A stretch of 64,000 nt of DNA, taken from Paenibacillus sp. FJAT-26967 (GTDB lineage Bacteria > Bacillota > Bacilli > Paenibacillales > NBRC-103111). Shown one piece after another: positions 1 through 7,706 of this stretch; the stretch's first letter is position 1; every line of letters begins with the position of its first letter. The notes below the pieces were generated by a model, which saw only the letters and a program-made list of their open reading frames with translations, did no database searches and had not been told where the DNA came from. The position numbers were made by a program, and so were the translations under genes. Location of the stretch: NCBI RefSeq assembly GCF_001541095.1, contig NZ_LMXH01000006.1:124001-188000 (forward strand), read 5' to 3'.

Positions 1-575
1 AGATAATCCGAGTCCTGCGGACTGAAGAAGAGGAGACTATACTTCCGGTTGGATGTGCGCCTCAAATAAGCATGCCGGTCCCTCGTCAAATAATAGGTGC
101 CGGGCCTCACTGCATCCTTGACCACTCCTAGAATGCCGCACAGCTCCATCTGCTCGTTCACCAGCAGGACATTCGTTCCTTCGAAGCTCGCAGCCCCCTC
201 CAGGCGATAGCCGTCCCGCTCATCCAGGCAGAGTCCCTCGTAGAGAGTGATCCGCGCAGGCACCTTCGTGCCCCGGTCTCCGAGCGGTGTACGCAAATAC
301 CGCCGGAGCGCGGTCTGCACACGATCTTCTCCGCCCGGAACCGGACTGCCGATCATAAGCCGCTCTTCCGACCCGCGGAACTTGAGAATCGTTCCGATTA
401 ACCCGTCACGGTCCAGCGTGTTCACCAAACCTTCGATTAGCTTCTCTTTGCTGCAAATCACGCGGAGCTGGTACGTCGTCATATCCGTAAGCTCGTCACG
501 GCTGTAGCGTACGACGCCCGGTTCGGTGATTCTATCTTCCGGATGCTGATACAGCCTGTATGAATATCCGTTCAT
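1..575 (-). CDS. Hypothetical protein with SAP-like N-terminus (3' part cut by window edge)
   Basis: Open frame running off the left end of the window; about 191 codons are visible. It starts at ATG 575 behind GGAGGA with a 5-base spacer. The protein begins MNGYSYRLYQHPEDRI, and residues around 25-50 (ELTDMTTYQLRVICSKEKL) resemble a SAP-type helix-extended-loop-helix, which is only a weak resemblance. The rest is rich in charged residues with beta-like stretches. It follows the 231-residue gene by 22 bases in the same direction, so it is probably the next member of the contractile-injection-like operon. I do not recognise a function. A baseplate or regulatory role would be guesswork from position alone. 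Confidence 0.7.
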   Translation of the reverse strand, partial: MNGYSYRLYQHPEDRITEPGVVRYSRDELTDMTTYQLRVICSKEKLIEGLVNTLDRDGLIGTILKFRGSEERLMIGSPVPGGEDRVQTALRRYLRTPLGDRGTKVPARITLYEGLCLDERDGYRLEGAASFEGTNVLLVNEQMELCGILGVVKDAVRPGTYYLTRDRHAYLRRTSNRKYSLLFFSPQDSDY

Positions 576-597
576 CGTTGTCCTCCTTCACGGCCGG

Positions 598-1293
598 TCA
601 ATACATCGCAATGCGGTCGAGCCGCATCGTCTCTTCCACGCCTAATATGCCGAAATGCCGGTTCCAATACAGTTCCGTTTGAAAACGAACAGGAAGGAGC
701 AAGTCCAGCAGCAAATTCATTCGGATCCAACCGGACTCACTCTCCTCCTTATCAATGTAGAGGAGCAGTTCATTCTTCTCCTCGCAGTTTGCGTATATGG
801 TAGAGCCCGGAAATAAGGAGCGGACCGTCCTTTTCAGCGTAAACAAGGCATCCCCTGTTTCGTACATTTGCAGCACACCTGCCGCAATAGTATCCTGTTC
901 GTCTCGGCTGCACTGAACGAAATTCCTCCGCACCTTGTCTCCGAATATTCCCGCTTCCAGGTCCCGCTTCACAAAACGGATTTGGAATTCCCGCTTGTTC
1001 ATCCCCTGCATCAGATCAATATCCGCCAGGAAGTGAATCAGAATGTCAAACAAAGCGGCCCGGAACTCGGCATCTTCCGTGTAGTTAATATCAAGCATGC
1101 CGCGGAACATCTCGTCAAACCGGTAGAACGGATTGATTTCTACGGTTTTCTCGACCAGGCTCGCATTCATATCCTCCATGCTCAGTTCCATATAAGGGGA
1201 GTACACGGCAGCAGCGGAGAATTGAATCTCCCGCTTGCTGATCCCGCTTCGTTCGGCCCTGATCAGCAGATCCCAAATGTAATTCAAACCCAT
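598..1293 (-). CDS. Hypothetical protein, 231 aa, possible structural part of the injection-like cluster
   Basis: Starts at ATG 1293 behind AAGGGG. It overlaps the end of the 437-residue gene by 10 bases, which suggests translational coupling. No signal peptide or membrane segment is visible. The protein is soluble and acidic, and begins MGLNYIWDLLIRAERSGI. The ending YWNRHFGILGVEETMRLDRI has the aromatic, compact look of a structural protein tail, but that is an impression and not a family match. Its place in a run with a sheath-like and a tube-like gene makes a baseplate or assembly role an inference. It could equally be a regulator unique to this cluster. Not recognised by family. Confidence 0.75.
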   Translation of the reverse strand: MGLNYIWDLLIRAERSGISKREIQFSAAAVYSPYMELSMEDMNASLVEKTVEINPFYRFDEMFRGMLDINYTEDAEFRAALFDILIHFLADIDLMQGMNKREFQIRFVKRDLEAGIFGDKVRRNFVQCSRDEQDTIAAGVLQMYETGDALFTLKRTVRSLFPGSTIYANCEEKNELLLYIDKEESESGWIRMNLLLDLLLPVRFQTELYWNRHFGILGVEETMRLDRIAMY

Positions 1294-2597
1294 ACCCCTT
1301 CACATTTATATTCGGGCAGGTACATTTGAACCTCGGAGACCACGAAGCTCATAAAATCATTCCTCATAAAATCGTCCCGGCCGAACGTCTTCCCCGGCCG
1401 GAAACTCAGGCGCAATACAGCCCTGCCGATAGCTGCTCGGACCTGATCACTGATGAACGGGTTCATTTCATACGTCTGGGCTTCTGTTCCGGAGCGGCGG
1501 GCAGACACTTCTCTTCCTGGGTCCTCTATGACCCGAGTGTCCTCGAGCACCAAATATTCGGAAGCTTCCAGCGAATGCACAATCCGCGCTATCTCTCCTT
1601 TGGAGCGGACGACCATCGCCTGCTTGCGTGTGTATTTGCCCACGAAGCTCTCCGTACAGCGGTTGGAGACAAGCGGATACTCCAGACGGCCAATCTGGAT
1701 ATCGACCGGCTGGACAACCTTAAGCACACTCCAGATTCCTGCCCTCTCCTGCGGAGAAACAATCGTCAGCTCTTCCTCGGAGCGTTTAATATAACGGATG
1801 TCCGCTGCATGTCCGTCTACCAGATAACCATGCTCAGTACCTGTTTTTCTCAGCGAAAGAACATGCTCGAAGTTCACGCGGTCCGAAGCCGGTACAGGAA
1901 ACCCGCTGTTCTTGATATAGAGCCTTTCAATGTTCCAGAGCGGAATCCGGTCCGTCCGTTTGAATGCCTCGTACTCTTCCAGATCAACCGAAATTTCGGT
2001 CACGATATCCTTGAGATCCGGAGTGCCTTCACAACCTGTCAGGACGATATCCACGAATTTATAAGCGAACGGGTGGTTGATGGTGCGCCACGGGAGGCCG
2101 TTTTTCAGAAACACATGATACAGATTTTCAATCTCTTGAAGGTATTTGTCACAGGGACGCAGCTCGACCTTAATCCGGTAAGCGCCTGCTGCAGTCTTGA
2201 TTTGTCCGCCGAATTGCCTGCCGCTCTCGATCAGACCCTTGATGCGCATGGAGTCACATTCCAGGAAAAGCGACGTCAGACGAGCTTCCCTCTGGTCCCG
2301 CAGCCCCTCTACGATAGAGGATATATCGATTGCCGTGTTCTCCAAGTCCTCCGGCCGCATCGGGTACAGAAACTCATGAATAGGGTCCCATTCATCCCTG
2401 GAGCATAGACTGACATAAATATCACATCGGCCTTCCCAATCTTCTATCTCATCAAAAACGCGCTGCTCCAGCTGCCGGCTCATCTGCTCCTGGTAATCCA
2501 CCAGGTTCAGAAATAAACCCGACATCAGCTGTTTGAGCATCCGGCGCTGCTCCAAATCTTCGATTTTGCCCAGACGTTCCAGAATCAGCTCTTTCAT
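1284..2597 (-). CDS. Hypothetical protein, 437 aa, candidate baseplate/assembly component
   Basis: Starts at ATG 2597 in an ATGA overlap with the stop of the upstream membrane PP2C-like gene; it ends 10 bases inside the next gene. Both overlaps indicate a coupled operon. The N-terminal 45 residues are strongly helical (KIEDLEQRRMLKQLMSGLF) and could mediate oligomerisation. The rest mixes strands and loops, with YPLVSN and FGRDDFMRNDFMSFVV near the end. No signal peptide, membrane helix or catalytic motif was seen. Size and position fit one of the large baseplate or tail-connector proteins of contractile systems, but I cannot align it by eye with TssF, TssK or gp6, so this stays inference. 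Confidence 0.75.
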   Translation of the reverse strand: MKELILERLGKIEDLEQRRMLKQLMSGLFLNLVDYQEQMSRQLEQRVFDEIEDWEGRCDIYVSLCSRDEWDPIHEFLYPMRPEDLENTAIDISSIVEGLRDQREARLTSLFLECDSMRIKGLIESGRQFGGQIKTAAGAYRIKVELRPCDKYLQEIENLYHVFLKNGLPWRTINHPFAYKFVDIVLTGCEGTPDLKDIVTEISVDLEEYEAFKRTDRIPLWNIERLYIKNSGFPVPASDRVNFEHVLSLRKTGTEHGYLVDGHAADIRYIKRSEEELTIVSPQERAGIWSVLKVVQPVDIQIGRLEYPLVSNRCTESFVGKYTRKQAMVVRSKGEIARIVHSLEASEYLVLEDTRVIEDPGREVSARRSGTEAQTYEMNPFISDQVRAAIGRAVLRLSFRPGKTFGRDDFMRNDFMSFVVSEVQMYLPEYKCEGVWV

Positions 2598-4390
2598 GCG
2601 GGCGGGCCCCCTCCTTCTTCCTTAGCTGGCTGTGATTGGCCTTCGGTAACCGGCGGCTTGGAAGGCCCCGGAGCGGCGGGCGCTGCGCTGGCAGGACTAC
2701 CCGCTGCCGGCGGAATAAGCTGAGCCTGCCCCTGCTGCTGCGCAGAAGGCGCAGTCTGCTGTCCGCCCGCCCCCTGTCCCTGTCCCTGTCCCGGAAGAGT
2801 CTGCTCTCCTTGCGGTGCAGGCAGTGCAGGCGCTGCAGACGGAGCGGCGGGAACCGGATTCAGCTTTTCTTCCGCCTTGGTTATTTTCCGTTCCATCCCG
2901 AGCACTCGCTCAAGCATCTTGATCTCCTGGTAAATCTCCTGCGCGGAGGCGAAGGCTGAAATGGCGGAGGCATAATCCTGAGCGGCCATGCTCCTGTCCC
3001 CCTTCTTGTCCAGCTTGTCCGCTTCCAGAAGCTTCGTCTCCTTCTCCAGACCGGCGATCTTCTCATGAGTCTCATCCAGTTTCTCTTTGATGAGTTTATC
3101 GCCGTCCGCGAAGGAAGCTTCTGCCGAAGCCTGCTTGGCCTTCTGGTAAATTTCCAGGGCTCCTATATAGTCGAGTGCGGTAAATTTCTGATCGCCTTCT
3201 TTGACAACCTCCATCACAGCCGAATAAGCCTGCGCCTGCCCGATCCGCTGCTCCAGATGCTTGGGATCAAAGTCATCCTGGTTCTTAATCTCGGACTGCG
3301 CTTTGGTGAAGCTGGTGATGGCCTTGTCATATTCCCTTTCCTTGAGGAAAATATCTCCGTCCACGATATATTGGGCGGCGCGCTGCTTTTTGGTGAAGAG
3401 GATCGTGTGAACTTTATCCTTTATTTTCTGGGAATCGCTGCGGGCTTCACTGTATTCTTTGAGGGCTTTGGCATAATCGCCTTCAGCCGCATAATCGTCG
3501 CCGCTTTTACCGTGATCCAGCATACCTGCGGCCGCCTCTGCCTTACGTGCGGCTTCTTTGGCCATATACACGTATGCGCCGCCGCCCACAAGCAGCAGCG
3601 GAATCAGAATCAACGCGATTCGTTTGGCCCACTTGCGCTTCTTGCCCTTCACTTCCTTGTATACCTTATTGGCATAAATGGCCGCAGACGTATAGTTCGG
3701 GATGTCCCTCTTCTGCCTGCTCAGCAGCACTTCTTCCAGTAAATCAGCCAGCTCAACCGGCCCTTTCGCTTCCTGGGCAGCATCAATCATCTCGGCGGAA
3801 GGCACATTCTCCCACATGCCCGGCGTATTCATAAGCAGGATATCCCCATCCTCCAGAAGCACCTTCGGGGAAACGTACGGCTCGAATACATCCGGCTTAC
3901 CTACGTAGTTAAGCAGATTGTGCCGCTCCTCATGCCGGTCTACCGATTCCTGGGGAATCCGCTCCTCATCCGCCCAGGACTGGGCCAGACTCTGATCCCG
4001 GCTCCGCTCCACCAGCCGTCCTTCGCGAACCACGTACAGCCTCGCATGTCCGGCAACCGCCCACACCATTCTGGTGTAATCCGTCACAACGATCAGCACA
4101 CTCGCCTTCAGCCGGACGCGTCTGCTCTCCTCGTTCAGCCATTCGCTCGCTTCTTGCATATACCGTTTGAGCCTGGCGGCCGACATGGAAGGCCTGTTCA
4201 GAAAGCGAGACAAAATACTGCGGACCACCATCTCCGCACTGTTAACCTCGCTATCTGAATCAAGCCCGTCGGCAAGCACCCAGCAGGCCATATCTTCCAG
4301 CTCCACGAAAGCAAAGTAATCCCTGTTCTGCACAAAGGTCCCCGCTTCGGTAACGAAACCCGTCTTGAAATCACTGTTCTCTTTTCTCAT
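2594..4390 (-). CDS. Membrane-anchored degenerate PP2C-like protein with TPR repeats, 598 aa
   Basis: Residues 1-240 follow the PP2C fold (NRDYFAF, WVLADGLDSDSE, AVAGHARLYVVREG, GDILLMNT, NYTSAAIYA), but metal-binding positions have changed. The usual DGxGG is DGLDS, the SDGV motif reads MNTPGMW, and the terminal DNxT is PNYT. It is therefore probably an inactive pseudophosphatase. A lysine-rich stretch precedes one membrane helix at about 257-276. Residues 295-490 hold four TPR-like units, each with a GDxxxxxxDYxxAIxxFxxA pattern (near 302, 345, 399 and 464). The last 90 residues are a Pro/Ala/Gln-rich tail. The phosphatase-like domain would face the cytoplasm and the TPR part the outside. 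It neighbours an intact PP2C. A role as phospho-sensor or scaffold is inferred. Confidence 0.8.
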   Translation of the reverse strand: MRKENSDFKTGFVTEAGTFVQNRDYFAFVELEDMACWVLADGLDSDSEVNSAEMVVRSILSRFLNRPSMSAARLKRYMQEASEWLNEESRRVRLKASVLIVVTDYTRMVWAVAGHARLYVVREGRLVERSRDQSLAQSWADEERIPQESVDRHEERHNLLNYVGKPDVFEPYVSPKVLLEDGDILLMNTPGMWENVPSAEMIDAAQEAKGPVELADLLEEVLLSRQKRDIPNYTSAAIYANKVYKEVKGKKRKWAKRIALILIPLLLVGGGAYVYMAKEAARKAEAAAGMLDHGKSGDDYAAEGDYAKALKEYSEARSDSQKIKDKVHTILFTKKQRAAQYIVDGDIFLKEREYDKAITSFTKAQSEIKNQDDFDPKHLEQRIGQAQAYSAVMEVVKEGDQKFTALDYIGALEIYQKAKQASAEASFADGDKLIKEKLDETHEKIAGLEKETKLLEADKLDKKGDRSMAAQDYASAISAFASAQEIYQEIKMLERVLGMERKITKAEEKLNPVPAAPSAAPALPAPQGEQTLPGQGQGQGAGGQQTAPSAQQQGQAQLIPPAAGSPASAAPAAPGPSKPPVTEGQSQPAKEEGGGPPA

Positions 4391-4437
4391 TCGTCCACCC
4401 GCTCCCTTTAGCCCAACACGGTATTCCGCAGTCCGAT

Positions 4438-5289
4438 CTACCCGCTTTTCTCCAAAATAATGACCGTTGCATTGTCCTGGTAGCCCAGGTTTTTCACTTC
4501 AATAGCATCAATCATGCCTTGAGCCGAATCTTCCGGTGAAGTGCTGCTTCTCAGGATCTTCTCCATCTCTACCTCGGTCAGAGCATTGTAGACACCATCA
4601 CTGCACAGAATGACTTTGTCCCCCGGCTTAAGCGCGAAGGGTTCATCGCCGATCTCCATCTTCTGAAATTGCTCATAGCCGAGGTAATTGATCAACTGCC
4701 TGCGCTGGGGATTTACGATCACATCTTCTTTACTGATTTCTCCAGCCAAATATCGCTGCTCCAGCACGGTCTCATAGGTATGTTTGGGGTTCACTGACAA
4801 GAATTCACCGTTTCGGAAAACGAGAATGACACTGTCCCCAACCGCTCCCCAGTGAAGGTTATCTCCATCGATAATGCCTGCTACAAGAGTCGTTCCACCC
4901 GGGGACCCTTTTAGCTGCCGGAGCATCTCAGAATTGGCCTTCCGTGCCGTTTCGGTCAAAAAATTCGGAATATGCCGGACATGCCCTACGTTCAGATATT
5001 CCTTCACAAACATGGATACTGCCATCGTGCTGCACATTCTTCCGTTCGCAAGCCCGCTGATTCCATCCGCAAGTACAGCCAGCGTACCTACCGATGTCGT
5101 GGCGCTGGCAAAATAATCATCCTGCTCGCTTCTTGCCCCAATCGTCTGCCCGTTGCCTATCCTTACGGCAGGTAGTTCCGGCTGCCATTTGTTCAGCCTG
5201 TTCCGCAAATACACCAACAGCAGAATCAGGAGAACGGCAGTCCCTACTATGAGATAAGGCGCCCCCTCTTCTCCCACCAGCATTTTCAT
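4438..5289 (-). CDS. PP2C-family Ser/Thr protein phosphatase with N-terminal membrane helix, 283 aa
   Basis: One membrane helix at about residues 12-28 (YLIVGTAVLLILLLVYL) is followed by a complete PP2C domain. It contains SEQDDYF, LADGISG, GGTTLVAGII, WGAVGDS, LCSDGVYN and the terminal DNATVII. All metal-coordinating aspartates expected of PPM phosphatases are present, so it should be an active, Mn/Mg-dependent phosphatase. It most likely reverses phosphorylation by the kinase gene at 12546-13829. The start codon overlaps the FHA gene's stop by one base (TGATG), showing coupling. In Proteobacterial type VI systems a PP2C (PppA), a kinase (PpkA) and an FHA protein form a post-translational switch; the same trio here supports a similar task. 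Confidence 0.9.
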   Translation of the reverse strand: MKMLVGEEGAPYLIVGTAVLLILLLVYLRNRLNKWQPELPAVRIGNGQTIGARSEQDDYFASATTSVGTLAVLADGISGLANGRMCSTMAVSMFVKEYLNVGHVRHIPNFLTETARKANSEMLRQLKGSPGGTTLVAGIIDGDNLHWGAVGDSVILVFRNGEFLSVNPKHTYETVLEQRYLAGEISKEDVIVNPQRRQLINYLGYEQFQKMEIGDEPFALKPGDKVILCSDGVYNALTEVEMEKILRSSTSPEDSAQGMIDAIEVKNLGYQDNATVIILEKSG

Positions 5290-5822
5290 CAGGCGAGACC
5301 TGCAGCTGCCGTATTATCCCACTCAAAATGGGCTCCGCAGAGCGGGATAAAAATAAATTTGCTGCGTCCGAGCTGGAGCAGATCATACGCAGTCAGTTCT
5401 ACCGGCGAATAAACGGCTTCATTGTTGTGATAGGCAAGCCCGGATGCGTCTCCTGGAAGCAAGTAGAAATTCCGTTTTTTGGGGTCGTATACAATGACAG
5501 CATGATTGCGTCTTGATATGGTGTTATCGCCGATAATCCGAATATGCATTTCTTCGGAACGCCCGATAAAATTCTTCTCCGCCATGATCCGGTAATCTTG
5601 ACCAAGCTGAGGCCCCTCGATACATACCAGCCAGCCTGTAACGGCCTCAATACTACTTGTCTCACCCAGGTACGGCATCGTTTTGTCGTCTTCCTGAACC
5701 CTGGACGCCCTTACTTCCTCCGCTTTGGCAGCCGGCTCCACTGCGATACTGCAGTAGGGGCAAATATTGCCGTGCTTCCTGGTGCTGAACATGTGTCCGT
5801 TGGCGCATCTTGTCAAACTCAT
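5289..5822 (-). CDS. FHA-domain protein with N-terminal zinc-ribbon-like motif, 177 aa
   Basis: The N-terminus has Cys6 followed by the pair C21-P-Y-C24, a ribbon that could bind zinc. The FHA domain spans about residues 65-165, with the phosphothreonine-binding signature NFIGRSEE (Gly-Arg-Ser 87-89) and ISRRNH (103-107). FHA domains bind phosphothreonine peptides, so this is a reader for the kinase of the cluster. The start is taken at ATG 5822 because GGAGGA lies 9 bases upstream; an in-frame ATG at 5831 directly abuts that site and is less likely. It is coupled to the active PP2C gene downstream. Confidence 0.88.
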   Translation of the reverse strand: MSLTRCANGHMFSTRKHGNICPYCSIAVEPAAKAEEVRASRVQEDDKTMPYLGETSSIEAVTGWLVCIEGPQLGQDYRIMAEKNFIGRSEEMHIRIIGDNTISRRNHAVIVYDPKKRNFYLLPGDASGLAYHNNEAVYSPVELTAYDLLQLGRSKFIFIPLCGAHFEWDNTAAAGLA

Positions 5823-5891
5823 CCTGTTCATTCCTCCGTTTGTCGTATGGACTTATCTGTCGCTAGGCCTAGCATGCTGTCCGGCTATTGG

Positions 5892-6428
5892 CTATTTCAC
5901 AAGAAGCCTCGTATTGGCTATATATACGATATCTCCGATATCCAGTCTGTGCGGCTCCTCGACTTCTTGTCTGCCTCTGGGTCCCCGTCCGCTTTTCTGA
6001 ATCCCTACACCGCTGCCCGAGTCGATATCTTCAATAAACCATCCGGTTTCATTCCGGTTTAATACGGCGTGCTCCCTGTTAATCAGCGATGCATATTCCG
6101 CATCGGTCAGATCTATATCAACCTCGCCTTGACCGGAGCTTTTTCCAATCAACAAGGAAGTTTCCCCCTGGATATACCACTCCTTGATGCTCTCCCCGTC
6201 CTCATTAAGCAGGATAAGCTTGGCGATAGCCTCCCGTTCCGGTTGGTCTACAGGGATGCGGTAGTATATAAAACCGATAACGGATAGTACAATGGCGCAG
6301 ACAAGGCTGGTATACATTTTCAGCGTGTTATCTGTATTAATAAAAAAGACATACAGCAGAGCTGCTGCCGCAAGCACCCCAATGGAGATGTCTATTCCGA
6401 TAATCCATCCGGATTTTCTGCCTTTCAC
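5892..6428 (-). CDS. Membrane-bound FHA-domain protein, 178 aa
   Basis: Two membrane helices near the N-terminus (about residues 8-30 and 35-57) are followed by a cytoplasmic FHA domain with LLIGKSSGQGEVDIDL, INREHA and DIDSGSGVGI, i.e. the GxS...NxxH pattern of phosphothreonine readers. The first in-frame ATG (6443) has no ribosome site. GGAGG lies 8 bases before GTG 6428, so I chose the GTG. It precedes the other FHA gene in the same operon. Being in the membrane, it could recruit phosphorylated partners, or the injection apparatus, to the envelope; this is inference. Confidence 0.85.
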   Translation of the reverse strand: MKGRKSGWIIGIDISIGVLAAAALLYVFFINTDNTLKMYTSLVCAIVLSVIGFIYYRIPVDQPEREAIAKLILLNEDGESIKEWYIQGETSLLIGKSSGQGEVDIDLTDAEYASLINREHAVLNRNETGWFIEDIDSGSGVGIQKSGRGPRGRQEVEEPHRLDIGDIVYIANTRLLVK

Positions 6429-6638
6429 GTCGTTTACCTCCATGTCATTTGCAGGATTACGATACGGACTGCGTTACCAGTTAAACGCAAAAAAAGTTCC
6501 CTTCCTGACGGCAAGATGTGCCGACACATCAGCCACCGAAGAAGTGGAACGCCTTGCTTCATCAGCGCCCTGCCGGATAAGACAATAGAAGGGACGCCTC
6601 GCAAGCGGACCTTGCTTATGCGCGATTGCCGCAGCAGA

Positions 6639-7064
6639 CTATTTCTTCTTGGCATCGAAGAACCGCTGAAAGAGGTCTGTTGTATCGATCGGATTTTTTG
6701 AAGCTTGTTTAGCCTCCCCGCCTGCTTTGCCGGCGAAACCAAAAAATTTTTCAAAATTCTTTCTAACATCACTTGGATTGAAATCGGGTTGTTCCTTTGT
6801 AGAACCGCCTGCCGTATTGTGCCGTTTGTCCGTACCGGGCCGCTTTGAATGACTATTGTTCTTTAAATTCCCATCGTAAGCTTGGCGCGATGCTTCATCT
6901 TCCAGCGTCTGATACGCTTCATAGATCTGTTTGAACCGTTTCTCCGCTTCCGGATTGCCGGGATTCAGATCGGGATGATACCGCTTTGCAAGCTGTCTGT
7001 ACGCTTTCTTTATTTCCGCTTGAGAAGCACCGGAATTTACTCCAAGCACATCGTAATAGTTCAT
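6639..7064 (-). CDS. Short J-domain (DnaJ-like) protein, 141 aa
   Basis: Residues 1-65 are a canonical J domain: [20 protein letters not shown], then the Hsp70-stimulating HPD in [10 protein letters not shown], and [11 protein letters not shown]. There is no Gly/Phe region, zinc-finger region or DnaJ C-terminal domain, so this is a specialised co-chaperone (type III/C). The C-terminal half is polar, with [10 protein letters not shown] near residue 105. The start is put at ATG 7064 (AGGGA 9 bases upstream); a TTG at 7073 directly abuts that site. Its place in the sheath/tube operon suggests it helps fold or recycle a structural part, possibly in place of a ClpV-type recycler, which is not in the window. 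Confidence 0.9.
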   Translation of the reverse strand: MNYYDVLGVNSGASQAEIKKAYRQLAKRYHPDLNPGNPEAEKRFKQIYEAYQTLEDEASRQAYDGNLKNNSHSKRPGTDKRHNTAGGSTKEQPDFNPSDVRKNFEKFFGFAGKAGGEAKQASKNPIDTTDLFQRFFDAKKK

Positions 7065-7094
7065 TCTCTTCAATCCCTGCGTCTATAAAAATAG

Positions 7095-7123
7095 ATTTTA
7101 AGAGGCATAAAGCCTCTTAAAAT
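7095..7123 (-). terminator. Intra-operon hairpin after the tube-like gene
   Basis: A perfect 12-bp stem (ATTTTAAGAGGC and its complement) with a 5-base loop lies 39 bases after the stop of the tube-like gene. On the minus strand it is followed by ATCTATTTTTATAG. It would act as a partial terminator or 3'-end stabiliser, letting the sheath and tube genes be expressed above the downstream genes. Confidence 0.65.
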
Positions 7124-7161
7124 GGTTGGATAAGAACTTACTGTGCGAAGCACGGCAGAAA

Positions 7162-7587
7162 TTATACGGCGTATCCGCCTTCGATTTTTGCCAATTCGGT
7201 TTTGTCTTTCTTTTGCTTGATCAAGAGGCTGAATGTACCCACGCCTTCGGTATCACCGAATTTCTCGTTGTAGTCCACTACGAATGCGTTCGGGAAGTAA
7301 ATTTTGCGGACAACTTGATCAGCCGCAATCACTTCCAGCGTCACTTTTCTGTAGCAATCTGCTTTCTCAGCAGGAACCAGTGACCACAGACCGAGCTTCA
7401 GCGTGTCATCCGCGCTGTCGCCATCGGTAGCGGTGATGATTTTGCCGGAAATGCGGAGCGTTGCACCAACGTCAGTTGATCTTGCATTGGAATCGTCTGG
7501 CGTGTCCGTGTCGTATGCGACTGTTTGGATGTTGTCCATGCCAAGTTCAAATGTTTCTGCACCTTCGATTTTAAGTCTGAAACCCAT
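7162..7587 (-). CDS. Hcp-like tube protein candidate, 141 aa
   Basis: Starts at ATG 7587 behind AAGGAGGT, the best ribosome site in this operon. A 41-codon upstream extension in frame is rejected for that reason. The protein is small, acidic and predominantly beta, with alternating hydrophobics (FRLKIEGAETFELGM, TLRISGKI, RKVTLEVIAA, VRKIYFPNAFVVDYNEKFGD, GTFSLLIKQK). This matches the size and layout of inner-tube proteins of the Hcp/gp19 class, and it sits directly after the sheath-like gene, as tube genes usually do. The match is structural impression plus context, not a clear sequence alignment. A strong hairpin follows. No signal peptide. Confidence 0.6.
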   Translation of the reverse strand: MGFRLKIEGAETFELGMDNIQTVAYDTDTPDDSNARSTDVGATLRISGKIITATDGDSADDTLKLGLWSLVPAEKADCYRKVTLEVIAADQVVRKIYFPNAFVVDYNEKFGDTEGVGTFSLLIKQKKDKTELAKIEGGYAV

Positions 7588-7618
7588 GTGTATTACCTCC
7601 TTGAATTTGTTGGATAGT

Positions 7619-7649
7619 GTTCCCGGCTGCGGCAGCCGCTCCCGGGATT
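7619..7649 (-). other. GC-rich intercistronic hairpin between sheath and tube genes
   Basis: Nested inverted repeat: outer CCCGG arms around an inner CGGCTG/CAGCCG stem, in the 119-base gap between the sheath-like stop and the tube-like ribosome site. There is no T-run, so mRNA processing or stability is more likely than termination. Confidence 0.4.
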
Positions 7650-7706
7650 TATGTTGGAAGGCAGGTTTGGGAAACCACGCCTTTAACATACGCTTTAGCC
7701 AGCGGA

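Noticed and set aside
1326-2408. 360-codon plus-strand frame opposite the 437-residue gene
   Set aside because: No ribosome site, no recognisable protein, and it lies wholly antisense to a well-supported coupled gene.
6434-6772. 112-codon minus-strand frame overlapping the J-domain gene
   Set aside because: No ribosome site and a different frame from the clear J domain.
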